64,000 nucleotides of DNA from Bacillus licheniformis DSM 13 = ATCC 14580 (GCF_000011645.1 NC_006270.3:2477501-2541500), one strand, 5' to 3'. Counted from the first letter of the stretch, positions 53,348 through 62,328 are shown. Numbers and translations: made by a program. Notes: generated by a model from the letters alone, not told the origin.

Positions 53348-54270
53348 GATAACATCCTCTTTGCTGCCCCGAGCGGCTCTCCGTTCCCATTTAGGATGCG
53401 GCTCAGGCTGCCGGGACCGTTCTTTCTGGAAAGTTCCACGATTCGCTCAAAAACCCGGTGCTCTTGAAGCATTTTCAATGATGGACGCCTGGCGAGATCT
53501 GCATATGTGTAGCCGTGAGCCGAAACGATGACAGTCACCCCCGCGTGGACCGCTTCCAAGAGCGCTTCTGCGTCTTCCATTCTCCCGATCTCATCGGCGA
53601 TCATTACCTCCGGACTCATCGATCTGATCATCATCATCAGCCCTTCCGCTTTTGGACAGGCGTCAAGGATGTCTGCCCGGTCGCCGAGCCGATATTGCGG
53701 TATGCCGTTTACACAGCCTGCGATTTCAGACCTTTCGTCAACAATCCCCACTTTTTTGGCAGGGGCGTTGCCGCTTCCCGAACTGATCAGCCTGGCGAGG
53801 TCTCTGAGCAGTGTTGTTTTTCCGGTTTGCGGCGGACCGATAATCAGCGTGTTCAGCCACGAGTTTTGAAATAAATGGGGGACATACGGTTTGGAAATGC
53901 CGATTTTTTCTTTGGCAATGCGAATATTAAATGATGATATTTCTCTGATTCCTTTGACGGCCCCGTTTTCGACGACAACCCGGCCGGCAAGCCCCACGCG
54001 GTGTCCGCCTCTGATCGTGACATATCCTTTTTTCAATTCCTCTTCCAGTGTATACATGCTGTAATTTCCCAATCTGTTTAAAAGAAGCGCCGAGTCTTCA
54101 GGCGTCGCCACATAAGGGAGAAAGCGCGGCTTTCCTTTGTTCACCAGTTCCAGCGGACGACTTGTCCGAACCCGAATTTCTTCTATCTGATCGATTTCAT
54201 GGTCGCCAAGACCGCTGAGCGCGCGTTTGATCGTATCGGGGAGAATCTCTGTGATGTGGTGCAAAAACAC
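53341..54270 (-). CDS. spoIIIAA: SpoIIIAA, secretion ATPase of the SpoIIIA channel
   Basis: 309-residue cytoplasmic ATPase related to type II/IV secretion motors. Walker A IIGPPQTGKTTLLRDLARL (about 145-163), Walker B EVMIADEIGRMEDAEALLEA (about 220-239), and an arginine-rich N-terminal segment IEEIRVRTSRPLELV. GTG at 54270 follows GAGGAGGGAG. First gene of the operon, 30 bases after the sigma-E promoter -10 box. Confidence 0.96.
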   Translation of the reverse strand: MFLHHITEILPDTIKRALSGLGDHEIDQIEEIRVRTSRPLELVNKGKPRFLPYVATPEDSALLLNRLGNYSMYTLEEELKKGYVTIRGGHRVGLAGRVVVENGAVKGIREISSFNIRIAKEKIGISKPYVPHLFQNSWLNTLIIGPPQTGKTTLLRDLARLISSGSGNAPAKKVGIVDERSEIAGCVNGIPQYRLGDRADILDACPKAEGLMMMIRSMSPEVMIADEIGRMEDAEALLEAVHAGVTVIVSAHGYTYADLARRPSLKMLQEHRVFERIVELSRKNGPGSLSRILNGNGEPLGAAKRMLSC

Positions 54271-54300
54271 TCCCTCCTCTTTTTGCTTGTCTTCTATAAA

Positions 54301-54328
54301 AATGTATGATCAAAGGAAGACATTATGA
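54301..54328 (-). promoter_or_regulatory. Sigma-E promoter of the spoIIIA operon
   Basis: Minus strand: -35 TCATAAT (54322-54328), 13-base spacer, -10 CATACATT (54301-54308). These fit the sigma-E patterns KMATATT and CATACAMT with one mismatch each. Expression in the mother cell is expected. Confidence 0.82.
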
Positions 54329-54355
54329 CAAGTCGGCCTCTCTTATCATGTGTCG

Positions 54356-54637
54356 CTATTTATAGATCCCCGCGATGATCAAAACCACTCCCATAAAGAT
54401 CAAAATCAGCTTTGCGTAAGAAAGCTGCCCTGCAATCTGATAGATGCCGATTGTCATTGTAATAATAAAGATGAGCGGCCCGACCATGGCCAGTACGCTG
54501 TTGACCGCCACAGCTTTTCTGACGTCGTTTGTCAAAAGCATCACAACAGCCGCCGTCAGTTCGATCAAAGATGATACCACCCTTAACGCCGCCATTGTCA
54601 AAACCGTCGGATTGACTTGTCCAAAGAAAAGCTTCAT
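54356..54637 (-). CDS. yqhV: YqhV, small membrane protein
   Basis: 93 residues with about three hydrophobic helices (VVSSLIELTAAVVMLLTN, NSVLAMVGPLIFIITMTIGI, LILIFMGVVLIIAGIY). It precedes spoIIIAA as in B. subtilis. DUF2619 family; no function known. Confidence 0.85.
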   Translation of the reverse strand: MKLFFGQVNPTVLTMAALRVVSSLIELTAAVVMLLTNDVRKAVAVNSVLAMVGPLIFIITMTIGIYQIAGQLSYAKLILIFMGVVLIIAGIYK

Positions 54638-54753
54638 GATCTTAAACCTCCAGTAACACTTCCTCTTTTTTTACACTCTATGCTCTCCTTTGAAAAAGTA
54701 GTCTTCCGATTTTTCTATTTGGCATGTGAGAGGTAAAAGATTTCAGACAGCAA

Positions 54754-54788
54754 AAAAAGAGCCGGCTTCAATGAAGCCGGCTCTTTCC
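54754..54788 (-). terminator. Terminator of efp
   Basis: Stem AAAGAGCCGGCTTC / GAAGCCGGCTCTTT with a 3-base loop and T run on the minus strand, 13 bases after the efp stop. Confidence 0.93.
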
Positions 54789-54799
54789 CGCTGTTACCT

Positions 54800-55357
54800 T
54801 TATGCTCTTGATACGTAAGAACCGTCAGAAGTATTGACAACAAGCGTATCTCCTTCGTTTACGAAGAATGGCACGTTGACGACAAGGCCTGTTTCTGTTT
54901 TTGCTGGTTTTGTTCCGCCTGAGGCTGTGTCGCCTTTAATGCCCGGTTCTGTTTCAACAACTTTCAGTTCGACCGTGTTCGGAAGTTCGATTCCAATCGT
55001 CTCTGTCTGATACATCATGATCTGAACAGACATATTTTCAAGCAGGAATTTGAGCTCGTGTTCGATTTGCTTCTCGTTCAGCTCAAGCTGCTCGTAAGAT
55101 GTCGTATCCATAAAAACGTGCTGATCGCCGTTGGCATACAAGTACTGCATCGTTTTTGTTTCAATTTGGGCGCGGGCCACTTTTTCACCTGCGCGGAATG
55201 TTTTTTCCTGAATCGCACCTGTGCGAAGATTTCTCAATTTTGAGCGGACAAATGCCGCGCCTTTTCCCGGCTTAACGTGCTGGAAGTCAACAACGCGCCA
55301 AATCCCTCCGTCTACTTCAATCGTTAAACCTGTGCGAAAATCGTTTACTGAAATCAT
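54800..55357 (-). CDS. efp: Translation elongation factor P
   Basis: 185-residue factor that rescues ribosomes stalled at polyproline stretches. Three beta domains; the modified loop is HVKPGKGAAFVRSKLRNL (about 27-44), where the lysine at about 32 is the modification site. ELPNTVELKVVETEPGIKGDTA is the conserved third-domain signature. ATG at 55357 after AGGAGG. Downstream of papA in the same direction. Confidence 0.97.
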   Translation of the reverse strand: MISVNDFRTGLTIEVDGGIWRVVDFQHVKPGKGAAFVRSKLRNLRTGAIQEKTFRAGEKVARAQIETKTMQYLYANGDQHVFMDTTSYEQLELNEKQIEHELKFLLENMSVQIMMYQTETIGIELPNTVELKVVETEPGIKGDTASGGTKPAKTETGLVVNVPFFVNEGDTLVVNTSDGSYVSRA

Positions 55358-55388
55358 GATTATCCTCCTATTGCTCCAATCAAACGGA

Positions 55389-56450
55389 TTATAAAATAAT
55401 TAAATCTTTCGCGGAATGGGTAAGGGATTCGTTTCCTTCCTCTGTCAGGACAATATCATCTTCTATCCTGACCCCGCCTTTGCCCGGTATGTAAATTCCC
55501 GGTTCAACCGTTACAACCATGCCTTTTTCAAGCATCTGGTCAGAACGTGCTGAAAGCGCCGGACTTTCATGAACTTCCATGCCGAGGCCATGGCCTGTTG
55601 AATGGCCGAAATAATCGCCGTAGCCTTGTGAAGATATGTAGTCCCTTGTGTATGCGTCAGCCTGTTTCCCGGTGATTCCCGGCTTGATGCTCCGCATGCC
55701 GATAGCCTGCGCCTCAAACACGGTTTGATAAATGCGTTTCAGCTCATCATCCGGCTCTCCTACCGCGACTGTACGCGTAATGTCCGAGCAGTAACCTTTA
55801 TAGTAAGCCCCAAAGTCCAGCGTCACAAGGTCGCCTTTCTCGATCGCTTTGCCGCTTGCCACTCCGTGCGGCAGACTTGAGCGTACGCCTGACGCCACGA
55901 TCATATCGAAGGACGAATGATCGGCTCCCTGGCTCCGCATGTAAAACTCGAGCTCATTGGCGACTTCAATTTCGGTGATGCCGGGCTTGATGACCGTCAG
56001 AATATGGCTGAATGCATCATCTGCAATCTTTGCAGCTTCCTTTAATATCTTAATCTCTTCACTTGACTTAATCAAGCGCAACTTTTCCACAGATTGAGAA
56101 ACGGGAACGAGTTCAGCTGCGCCAAGCTGCTCTTTGTAGGCGGCATACGTTCCGTATGTCATTTTATCCTGTTCAAAACCGATTTTGTTTATCCCCATCT
56201 CTTTGATCACTTCGGCGGTCTTTTGAACGATTCCGCCGGCATGCTGAACGATGTCAAAGCTTTTGATTTGATCCTTCGCCTGTTCTGTATAGCGGAAATC
56301 CGTAATAAAGACTGCTTGATCGTCTGAGATGACCGCCAGTCCTGAAGATCCGGTAAATCCGGTGATGTACCGCAAATTAACGCCGCTCGTCACCAATATA
56401 CCGTCAATGCCTAAACCGCCGAAAAGCTCTCTCAATTTGTTTAGTTTCAT
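55389..56450 (-). CDS. papA: Xaa-Pro aminopeptidase-family peptidase PapA (YqhT)
   Basis: M24 metallopeptidase of 353 residues removing N-terminal residues before proline. N-terminal creatinase-like domain (about 1-125), then the pita-bread domain with metal ligands in LVTLDFGAYYKGYCSDITRT (two Asp, about 215-230), GHSTGHGLGMEVHESP (His and Glu, about 285) and VTVEPGIY / GVRIEDD. It is next to efp: proline-related peptide turnover and polyproline translation, though no direct link is shown. Confidence 0.93.
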   Translation of the reverse strand: MKLNKLRELFGGLGIDGILVTSGVNLRYITGFTGSSGLAVISDDQAVFITDFRYTEQAKDQIKSFDIVQHAGGIVQKTAEVIKEMGINKIGFEQDKMTYGTYAAYKEQLGAAELVPVSQSVEKLRLIKSSEEIKILKEAAKIADDAFSHILTVIKPGITEIEVANELEFYMRSQGADHSSFDMIVASGVRSSLPHGVASGKAIEKGDLVTLDFGAYYKGYCSDITRTVAVGEPDDELKRIYQTVFEAQAIGMRSIKPGITGKQADAYTRDYISSQGYGDYFGHSTGHGLGMEVHESPALSARSDQMLEKGMVVTVEPGIYIPGKGGVRIEDDIVLTEEGNESLTHSAKDLIIL

Positions 56451-56465
56451 TGTCCACTAGTCCCC

Positions 56466-56903
56466 CTATTTGTTATTTGTGTTCATAAAATAAGAGATGG
56501 CCAGCTTATAACCTTCAAAGCCGAGTCCGGTGATCTGGCCTCTTGCAACCGGAGCGATGACCGAGCGGTGCCGGAACTCTTCCCTTGCATGAGGATTTGA
56601 AAGATGAACCTCAATCACCGGTATGCTGATTGCAGCCACCGCATCGCGGAGGGCATAGCTGTAATGCGAGAAAGCCCCCGGATTCAAGACGATTCCATCG
56701 TATTGCTCCTCTGCCTCATGAAGAGCATCAATCAGGTCCCCTTCGTGGTTTGACTGAAAAAAAGTCAATTCTGTCTGAATGCCTTCGGCAAATTGAAAAA
56801 GTCTTTGTTCCAAATCGGTTAATGTGTCTGTCCCGTATACATCGGGTTCGCGTTTTCCAAGCCGGTTTAAATTCGGTCCGTTCAAAATTAAAATATGCGG
56901 CAA
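56466..56903 (-). CDS. aroQ: 3-dehydroquinate dehydratase, type II
   Basis: Third step of the shikimate pathway, 145 residues. ILILNGPNLNRLGKREPDVYG (split around the active-site Asn and Tyr, about 4-24), FFQSNHEGDLIDALHEA and VLNPGAFSHYSYALRDA (catalytic His near 100), EVHLSNPHAREEFRHRS. TTG at 56903 has GGGGGAGG just upstream and gives the family N-terminus; the frame to 56942 adds 13 unlikely residues. Ends 16 bases before papA. Confidence 0.94.
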   Translation of the reverse strand: MPHILILNGPNLNRLGKREPDVYGTDTLTDLEQRLFQFAEGIQTELTFFQSNHEGDLIDALHEAEEQYDGIVLNPGAFSHYSYALRDAVAAISIPVIEVHLSNPHAREEFRHRSVIAPVARGQITGLGFEGYKLAISYFMNTNNK

Positions 56904-56982
56904 CTCTGCCTCCCCCTTCTCATCACGCAAAAAAATGTCCACTTACAGTGAACATTTTATCATATTGCTTCCTGATCAGGCA

Positions 56983-57519
56983 CTATTCTCTTGTTTCTCC
57001 AAGGGCGCGCGTCAGTTTTTCAGAATTGAGCTCATTGTATTCAAACGAAATGGAATAGCCGACGAATAAACCGTAAAGCAGATAAATGCACAGCGTCGTC
57101 ACAATCGTTTCCCTCTTTAATTCAGCCACTGTCTGAACATCGGGAAACATCGGATTGAACAGGTAAAACACGACAGCCCACAAAACGGCTCCATAGACAA
57201 TGCCTGCCCACATGCCTCTGACCTGCTTCAAAGTGCCGTAGTAAAGCAAGGCAGCCCCGATGGAAATCACTCCGATCAAGAGTATGCTGATAAACGTTCC
57301 GAGAAATCCGTTTTTCCAGTCGCCGATGACAAAAGGCTGGAGAATCATGTTCGCATTGACCTCGGAGAACTTAAAAAGGTACGCCAGCTCACCGAGTGCA
57401 CTCCAGAGCACTCCGCCGACAAAGCCAGTCATGATCACCCTTCCGGTGAAAGTCATCGGGGTTTCACGCTTATTCTGCTCAAGCTCTTCCGGCTGTTTTT
57501 GATTGTCTTCATTACCCAT
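56983..57519 (-). CDS. yqhR: YqhR, membrane protein
   Basis: 178 residues with a charged N-terminus and four membrane helices (VIMTGFVGGVLWSALGELAYL, FISILLIGVISIGAALLYYG, MWAGIVYGAVLWAVVFYLF, ICIYLLYGLFVGYSISF). Conserved in Bacillus next to aroQ; no function is known. Confidence 0.85.
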   Translation of the reverse strand: MGNEDNQKQPEELEQNKRETPMTFTGRVIMTGFVGGVLWSALGELAYLFKFSEVNANMILQPFVIGDWKNGFLGTFISILLIGVISIGAALLYYGTLKQVRGMWAGIVYGAVLWAVVFYLFNPMFPDVQTVAELKRETIVTTLCIYLLYGLFVGYSISFEYNELNSEKLTRALGETRE

Positions 57520-57770
57520 ACAGTCCAGATCACCTCCATTTCCAGTATGTCCAAAAACAGCCGCGGCAACATCAGCTTTCCCAGATTTTTAAAATCCGAG
57601 TGTAAAAAGCATGAAAAAGGGTATACTTTAATTAGATTTGGCTTTGTAAGAGGTTCGAATTTCTTAAATTTTTGAGCCCGTCAATCTAGAGGTTTCAGCG
57701 TTTTTCCTGTACAATAGGTGTAAGGAAATGGTTAATGTACTCATAGATTGATACAGATAGGTTGATGCAA

Positions 57771-58724
57771 ATGTCAAATCAAACAAAACAGCCCGCATAC
57801 GGAGGGCAGGCTGTCGTCGAAGGCGTCATGTTCGGCGGCAGGCGCCATTATGTAACCGCGATCCGCAGAAAAGACGGAAGCATTGAATTTTTCAAGCTGC
57901 CTCGGAAAACCAATCCGACGCTTGAAAAATTAAAGAAAATTCCTTTTCTCAGAGGGATTATCGCGATTGTTGAAGCGAGCGCTAACGGCACCAAGCACTT
58001 GAATTTTTCGAGCGAACGCTATGACCTCGACCCTTCTTTAGACGATCAATTGAAAGAAGAGAAGCCGTCCAATCTGACAATGATTTTTGGTCTCGCCGCA
58101 GTCGGCGTCCTGTCTTTTTTGTTCGGCAAGTTTATTTTTACGCTCGTGCCCGTTTTTTTAGCGGAGCTCACCCGTCCGGTCTTTCAGTCGGACGTCGCGC
58201 AGATTATGATCGAAAGCTTCTTTAAGCTGCTCCTTCTCCTAAGCTATATTTACGCTATATCATGCACTCCTTTTATTAAAAGAGTTTTTCAATATCACGG
58301 AGCAGAACACAAGGTCATAAACTGTTACGAGCAAAATCTGCCGGTCACGGTTGAAAACGTTCAGCGGCAGTCAAGACTGCACTACCGTTGCGGAAGCAGC
58401 TTTATTCTATTCACCGTCATCGTGGGCATGTTTGTTTACTTGCTTGTTCCTACTGACCCTCTCTGGGTTCGTATTTTGAATAGACTCGCACTGATACCCG
58501 TCGTTCTCGGCATTTCATTTGAAGTCCTGCAGCTGACAAACAAACTGAGAGACATCCCTGTATTGAAGGCGCTCGGCTACCCGGGCTTATGGCTGCAGCT
58601 TTTAACAACGAAAGAGCCGTCTGACGATCAGGTGGAAGTGGCAATCGCAAGCTTCAATGAGCTTCTTCATATGGAAACCAAAGCAGAGGACGAACAGAAG
58701 GAACCTTCTAATATCGTAATGTAA
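57771..58724 (+). CDS. yqhQ: YqhQ, DUF1385 membrane protein
   Basis: About 317 residues. The DUF1385 signature AYGGQAVVEGVMFGGRRHYV is at about 9-28; YHGAEHKVINCYE (about 180-192) and RLHYRCGSSFILF follow, with several membrane helices between. The conserved His, Glu and Cys suggest metal binding, but no function is known for certain. ATG at 57771 is chosen with AGG upstream; ATG at 57765 or TTG at 57762 are possible. First plus-strand gene of a small convergent group. Confidence 0.88.
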   Translation: MSNQTKQPAYGGQAVVEGVMFGGRRHYVTAIRRKDGSIEFFKLPRKTNPTLEKLKKIPFLRGIIAIVEASANGTKHLNFSSERYDLDPSLDDQLKEEKPSNLTMIFGLAAVGVLSFLFGKFIFTLVPVFLAELTRPVFQSDVAQIMIESFFKLLLLLSYIYAISCTPFIKRVFQYHGAEHKVINCYEQNLPVTVENVQRQSRLHYRCGSSFILFTVIVGMFVYLLVPTDPLWVRILNRLALIPVVLGISFEVLQLTNKLRDIPVLKALGYPGLWLQLLTTKEPSDDQVEVAIASFNELLHMETKAEDEQKEPSNIVM

Positions 58725-58762
58725 TGTAACGAATTGGTTAATTTTTTGGGAGGTGGACAGTT

Positions 58763-59149
58763 ATGAAGCAACGCGTACATCCTGTCTCAGCTTTAATTAT
58801 TGCGTTTGGAATTTTTGGGTTTGTTTATTTCGCCGTCACAAGTCCGGGCCGCCTGCTCCAATACTTGCTTGTTTTTGCCGCGGTCGGCGCCATCATTTAT
58901 TTCGTGATCAGGCGCATTTCCAATCGCAATATGGGCAGTGAGGGAGCCGCTTTTAAGAAAGCAGCCAAACAATCCAACAAGCGTTTTCAGGATCATAAAA
59001 AACGCTCTGTAAAAGGCAGGGTCAATCACCTGAGAAGCGTACCGTCTATCAATAAATCGAAGCCGGTATTGGTGAAGAAAAAAAGCCAGACCCAGCTGAC
59101 AGTGATTGAAGGCAAAAAAAGCAAAAAGAAAAACAGGGCTTTCTTTTAA
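58763..59149 (+). CDS. yqhP: YqhP, small membrane protein with basic tail
   Basis: 128 residues: two membrane helices (ALIIAFGIFGFVYFAV and LLQYLLVFAAVGAIIYFVI) and a long Lys/Arg/Ser-rich tail (about 60-128) that could bind nucleic acid or phospholipid heads. GGGAGGTGG precedes the ATG by 8 bases. SA1362-like family; no function known. Its stop codon overlaps that of yqhO on the other strand. Confidence 0.85.
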   Translation: MKQRVHPVSALIIAFGIFGFVYFAVTSPGRLLQYLLVFAAVGAIIYFVIRRISNRNMGSEGAAFKKAAKQSNKRFQDHKKRSVKGRVNHLRSVPSINKSKPVLVKKKSQTQLTVIEGKKSKKKNRAFF

Positions 59150-60021
59150 AACGTCCACTGTTTCAAAAATAATTCTGTTCGTTTTTTTCCTAGCTCGATT
59201 AGAGCTAGTTTTTTTTCTGCCGACATCGCGAATTCAGTCGACAAAACTTCCTCAACAGGCAAAAAAATGATGTTCCGCTCATGTTTCGTGGCAATGTGCC
59301 TGGCGTCATGCGCCTCTTTCATCGTCTCAAACAGCGCCCCGAACAGCTCGAACGCATTTTTAATCGTTTTCTTCGGCCTCTCTTTTTCATTGGGCATCAG
59401 CGTGATGCCCAATACCGGCCGTTTTTTTTCTGTTGTAAACAGCCACATCGGAAAATTGCTCAGAACTCCGCCGTCTACGACGACGCTGATTCCGAGAGGT
59501 GACTTGAGCTTCACCGGCTCAAAAAAATAAGGGATGCTGCAGCTCATCCGGACCGCCCTGGCGACGGAAAATCGCCCTGGATTCAAACCGTACCTGTTTA
59601 AATCGTCAGGCAGCACAAGCATCTTGCCGTTCGATAAGTCGGAAGCGATCAACTTCAGCTTTCCCTGTTCAAGATCCCCGAACACTGAAATGCCCTTCGC
59701 TTTCAACTTTTCGGAAATCCAGTTTTCCAATTTATCTCCTTTATATAAACCGAGCCGCCAATAAATCGATGCCCATTGCAGCAATTTCAAAGGCAAGAGT
59801 GAAAACCTCGGGTCAAGGAGCTCGCTTTCATTTAATTCCTCCATCATTTGGCGGATCTCCGCGCTTGTATAGCCGGCCGCGATAAATGAGGCAATGATCG
59901 AACCGGCGCTCGTTCCGGCCAGCCTTTTAAATCGGAAGCCCCGTTTTTCAAGCGCTTCGTATGCTCCCACAAGCGCAACCCCTTTCATGCCGCCGCCTGA
60001 AAAAACCCCGTCGATGTACAT
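59146..60021 (-). CDS. yqhO: Patatin-like phospholipase YqhO
   Basis: 291-residue predicted acyl hydrolase. Oxyanion loop DGVFSGGGMKGVALVGAYEA (about 4-23), nucleophile Ser in LAGTSAGSIIASFIAAG (about 37-53), and catalytic Asp in VVVDGGVLSNFPMWLF (about 195). No signal peptide, so it should be cytoplasmic. Substrate not known. Confidence 0.9.
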   Translation of the reverse strand: MYIDGVFSGGGMKGVALVGAYEALEKRGFRFKRLAGTSAGSIIASFIAAGYTSAEIRQMMEELNESELLDPRFSLLPLKLLQWASIYWRLGLYKGDKLENWISEKLKAKGISVFGDLEQGKLKLIASDLSNGKMLVLPDDLNRYGLNPGRFSVARAVRMSCSIPYFFEPVKLKSPLGISVVVDGGVLSNFPMWLFTTEKKRPVLGITLMPNEKERPKKTIKNAFELFGALFETMKEAHDARHIATKHERNIIFLPVEEVLSTEFAMSAEKKLALIELGKKRTELFLKQWTF

Positions 60022-60131
60022 CGCGATCTCCCCCCCTTAAAAGATGGCTCTACATCATTTTAAGAAACGGACAGAAAAAAAAGACCATGAGACAACGAGC
60101 GGCATCCGGAAAAAATGATACGAAAAGAAAA

Positions 60132-60154
60132 AAACCGCCGTTACCCAGCGGCTT
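60132..60154. repeat. Upstream direct copy of the mntR terminator
   Basis: A 23-base sequence starting AAACCGCCGTTACCC matches 22 of 23 bases at 60332-60354, exactly 200 bases away. The second copy is the functional mntR terminator. The pair flanks a palindromic repeat and a hairpin, which looks like a duplication made when that element arrived. Confidence 0.7.
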
Positions 60155-60275
60155 CAGCGTGTCGACAAACCCTCGCATTCGTTGTCAGGCCTGCGCGTCG
60201 GTGCTCACGAATTCCAACATTCGCTCCGCTCCGATGCTCGGCCTTCCTAGACTGCAAGGGTTTTCAATCACGCTG
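60155..60275. repeat. Palindromic intergenic repeat, copy B (long form)
   Basis: Terminal arms CAGCGTG...AAACCCTCGCA (60155-60177) and TGCAAGGGTTTTCAATCACGCTG (ending 60275) are imperfect inverted repeats. The outer blocks AACCCTCGCATTCG and TGCAAGGGTTTT(C/T)AATCACGCTG recur at 39417-39475. Between the arms lies about 75 bases of G/C-rich sequence absent from copy A. No reading frame or transposase is present. Confidence 0.75.
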
Positions 60276-60283
60276 AAAGGGAT

Positions 60284-60322
60284 GACAAAATCCCAAAACA
60301 AAAAGTCGTTTTGGGATTTGTC
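60284..60322. terminator. Long hairpin beside repeat copy B
   Basis: GACAAAATCCCAAAAC (60284-60299) pairs with GTTTTGGGATTTGTC (60308-60322) around an 8-base loop, with one bulge. There is no clear T run; it may belong to the inserted repeat or back up the mntR and yqhO terminators. Confidence 0.5.
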
Positions 60323-60331
60323 AACAATCTG

Positions 60332-60356
60332 AAACCGCCGTTACCCGGCGGCTTTT
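60332..60356 (-). terminator. Terminator of mntR
   Basis: Stem AAACCGCCG / CGGCGGCTTT, 5-base loop; overlaps the mntR stop codon. T-rich arms are short, so efficiency is uncertain. Confidence 0.65.
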
Positions 60357-60783
60357 ATTGATTTTCCTGTTCGTTTCTTTTTTGGACGCTTCTCAAATCG
60401 TCGATTCTTTTGCTGTCGTCTTCAAAATACTGCACAAGATCTCCGATACGGTCAATGCTGTTCCAGCTTAAATGATGTTCGATTCCTTCAACATCATCAT
60501 AAATTTTCTCTTCGTCAACACCAATGATTCGTAAAAACTGCTCCAATAATTCATGTCTGTATACTAAACGCTTGCCTATTTTCTTTCCTTTAGGCGTCAG
60601 CACGAGGCCGCGATACTTTTCATAAATCAAATATTCGTCTTTATCGAGTTTTTGAACCATTTTTGTAACCGAGGAGGGATGGACGGCCAGAGCTTCGGCT
60701 ATATCTGAGACTCTTGCATATCCTTTTTCTTCAATCAGCATATAAATTTGTTCTATGTAATCTTCCATACTCGGTGTTGTCAT
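60355..60783 (-). CDS. mntR: Manganese transport regulator MntR
   Basis: DtxR-family repressor of Mn(II) uptake, 142 residues. All six metal ligands of B. subtilis MntR are at the same positions: Asp8, Glu11, His77, Glu99, Glu102 and His103. The winged helix carries [20 protein letters not shown] (about 24-43). The presence of Asp8 supports manganese specificity. Single-gene unit divergent from nothing close by; lipM follows upstream in the same direction. Confidence 0.97.
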
Positions 60784-60874
60784 CGAATCCCTCCAAATTA
60801 CACCTATTCAAATCATAACAAGTTTACACTATGTGCATGCAAAAAACAAGCAACAGGATAACGTTTTCACCCGA

Positions 60875-61711
60875 TTACCTTCTATAATTCCATTCATCTG
60901 TCGCATACTTCGTCCTGGCGAGATCTTCGACAAATTCCGTTTCCTCTTCCGTCAGTTCATAAGGCTCCAAATGAATGTTAAGCCCTTTTTCAAACCCTTT
61001 TTTAAAAGCTTCGCTCGCTTCTTCAATCGTGACTTTTTCTTTCGTCAGCTCATTGATGGCGACCGCTTTTTGTTTGAAGTTTCTCTGCATGCGCTCTCTG
61101 AGGCGGTCATTTTTGTAAATAAACAAATCAAAGAGCTTGTCCTCATCCAGATCAAGAAGGATCGAACCGTGCTGAAGAATGACTCCTTTCTGCCTTGTCT
61201 GGGCGCTTCCTGCGACCTTTCTGCCTTCGACAACGAGCTCGTACCACGACGGGGCGTCAAAGCAGACGGAAGATCTCGGGTTTTTCAGACTCTGTTTCTC
61301 TTTTTCCGTTCTCGGTATGGCGAAATACGCATCAAGCTCCAGCTCTCTGAAGCCTTCAAGAATACCTTCAGAGATGACGCGGTACGCTTCCGTCACCGTC
61401 TTCGGCATTTCCGGGTGTTCTTCAGACACAATGACGCTGTAGGTCAGCTCTTGGTCATGAAGCACGCCTCTTCCTCCGGTCGGCCTTCTCACAAAGCCCA
61501 AACCGTGTTTTTTGACGGCATCCAGATTGATTTCCTTTTCGATATTTTGGAAATAGCCGACTGAAAGCGTTGGCGGATTCCAGCCGTAAAAGCGGATGGT
61601 CGGCGGAATCTTATTTTCGCTGTGCCAAAAAAGGAGCGCCTCGTCGAGCGCCATATTAAAAGCGGGATCCCGTCGTCCCGAATCGATAAAACGCCATGTT
61701 TCTTTTTCCAT
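60875..61711 (-). CDS. lipM: Octanoyltransferase LipM
   Basis: Transfers octanoate from acyl carrier protein to GcvH in lipoate assembly, 278 residues. LipM-type features: FVRRPTGGRGVLHDQELTYS (about 72-91), active-site Cys in SSVCFDAPSWYELVVEGRKV (about 148-167) and the lysine loop KVAGSAQTRQKGVILQHGSI. Products are needed by the Bkd complex encoded at 20-24 kb, whose E2 carries lipoate. Confidence 0.95.
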   Translation of the reverse strand: MEKETWRFIDSGRRDPAFNMALDEALLFWHSENKIPPTIRFYGWNPPTLSVGYFQNIEKEINLDAVKKHGLGFVRRPTGGRGVLHDQELTYSVIVSEEHPEMPKTVTEAYRVISEGILEGFRELELDAYFAIPRTEKEKQSLKNPRSSVCFDAPSWYELVVEGRKVAGSAQTRQKGVILQHGSILLDLDEDKLFDLFIYKNDRLRERMQRNFKQKAVAINELTKEKVTIEEASEAFKKGFEKGLNIHLEPYELTEEETEFVEDLARTKYATDEWNYRR

Positions 61712-61897
61712 AACCTACCCTCTTTTTCTTTGGTATAAAATAAGTCTACCATTCCCTCTTAAAATTGAAAATAAATTCGGCGAATCAGATGACAGATTTC
61801 TGAGGCTTTACTATAATAGTACTTGTCTTAACATATCGTTAAAAATCTCCCGCATACTTACTTAGGCGGGACGAATTCAAAAAGGAGTCGGATCAGA

Positions 61898-62284
61898 TTG
61901 TCTACCAGCAGCATTGTCGTTCTCTTGATTTGCGCCGCGCTCATCATCTACGCGGTCGCTTCATACATCTATCAGCAGCGCATTATGAAAACCTTGACAG
62001 AAGAAGAATTCCGGGCAGGCTATCGCAAAGCGCAGCTCATCGATGTGCGCGAGCCGAATGAGTATGAAGGCGGCCACATTTTGGGTGCGAGAAACATTCC
62101 GCTTTCACAGCTTAAGCAAAGAAAAAGCGAAATCCGGCCTGACAAACCGGTTTACCTGTACTGCCAAAACAACGTCAGAAGCGGAAGGGCCGCCCAAACG
62201 CTCCGCAAACACGGCTGTAAGGAGATTTACAACCTGAAAGGCGGGTTCAAAAAATGGGGCGGAAAAATTAAAACGAAAAATTAA
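61898..62284 (+). CDS. yqhL: Rhodanese-domain membrane protein YqhL
   Basis: 128 residues. One N-terminal membrane helix (SIVVLLICAALIIYAVASYI, about 4-23) anchors a rhodanese domain with LIDVREPNEYEGGHILGARN (about 48-67) and active-site loop YCQNNVRSGRAA (Cys near 90). Sulfurtransferase activity is expected from the Cys loop; the biological acceptor is unknown. TTG at 61898 has AAGGAG about 10 bases upstream. Confidence 0.92.
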   Translation: MSTSSIVVLLICAALIIYAVASYIYQQRIMKTLTEEEFRAGYRKAQLIDVREPNEYEGGHILGARNIPLSQLKQRKSEIRPDKPVYLYCQNNVRSGRAAQTLRKHGCKEIYNLKGGFKKWGGKIKTKN

Positions 62285-62328
62285 TAACCGAAGCTGTCTC
62301 TGCTATGGAAGGCTTCAGTTGAGTCCAG

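Noticed and set aside
54638..54799. Possible riboswitch or leader RNA upstream of yqhV or after efp
   Set aside because: Only the efp terminator hairpin is present; no conserved riboswitch core was seen here or elsewhere in the window.
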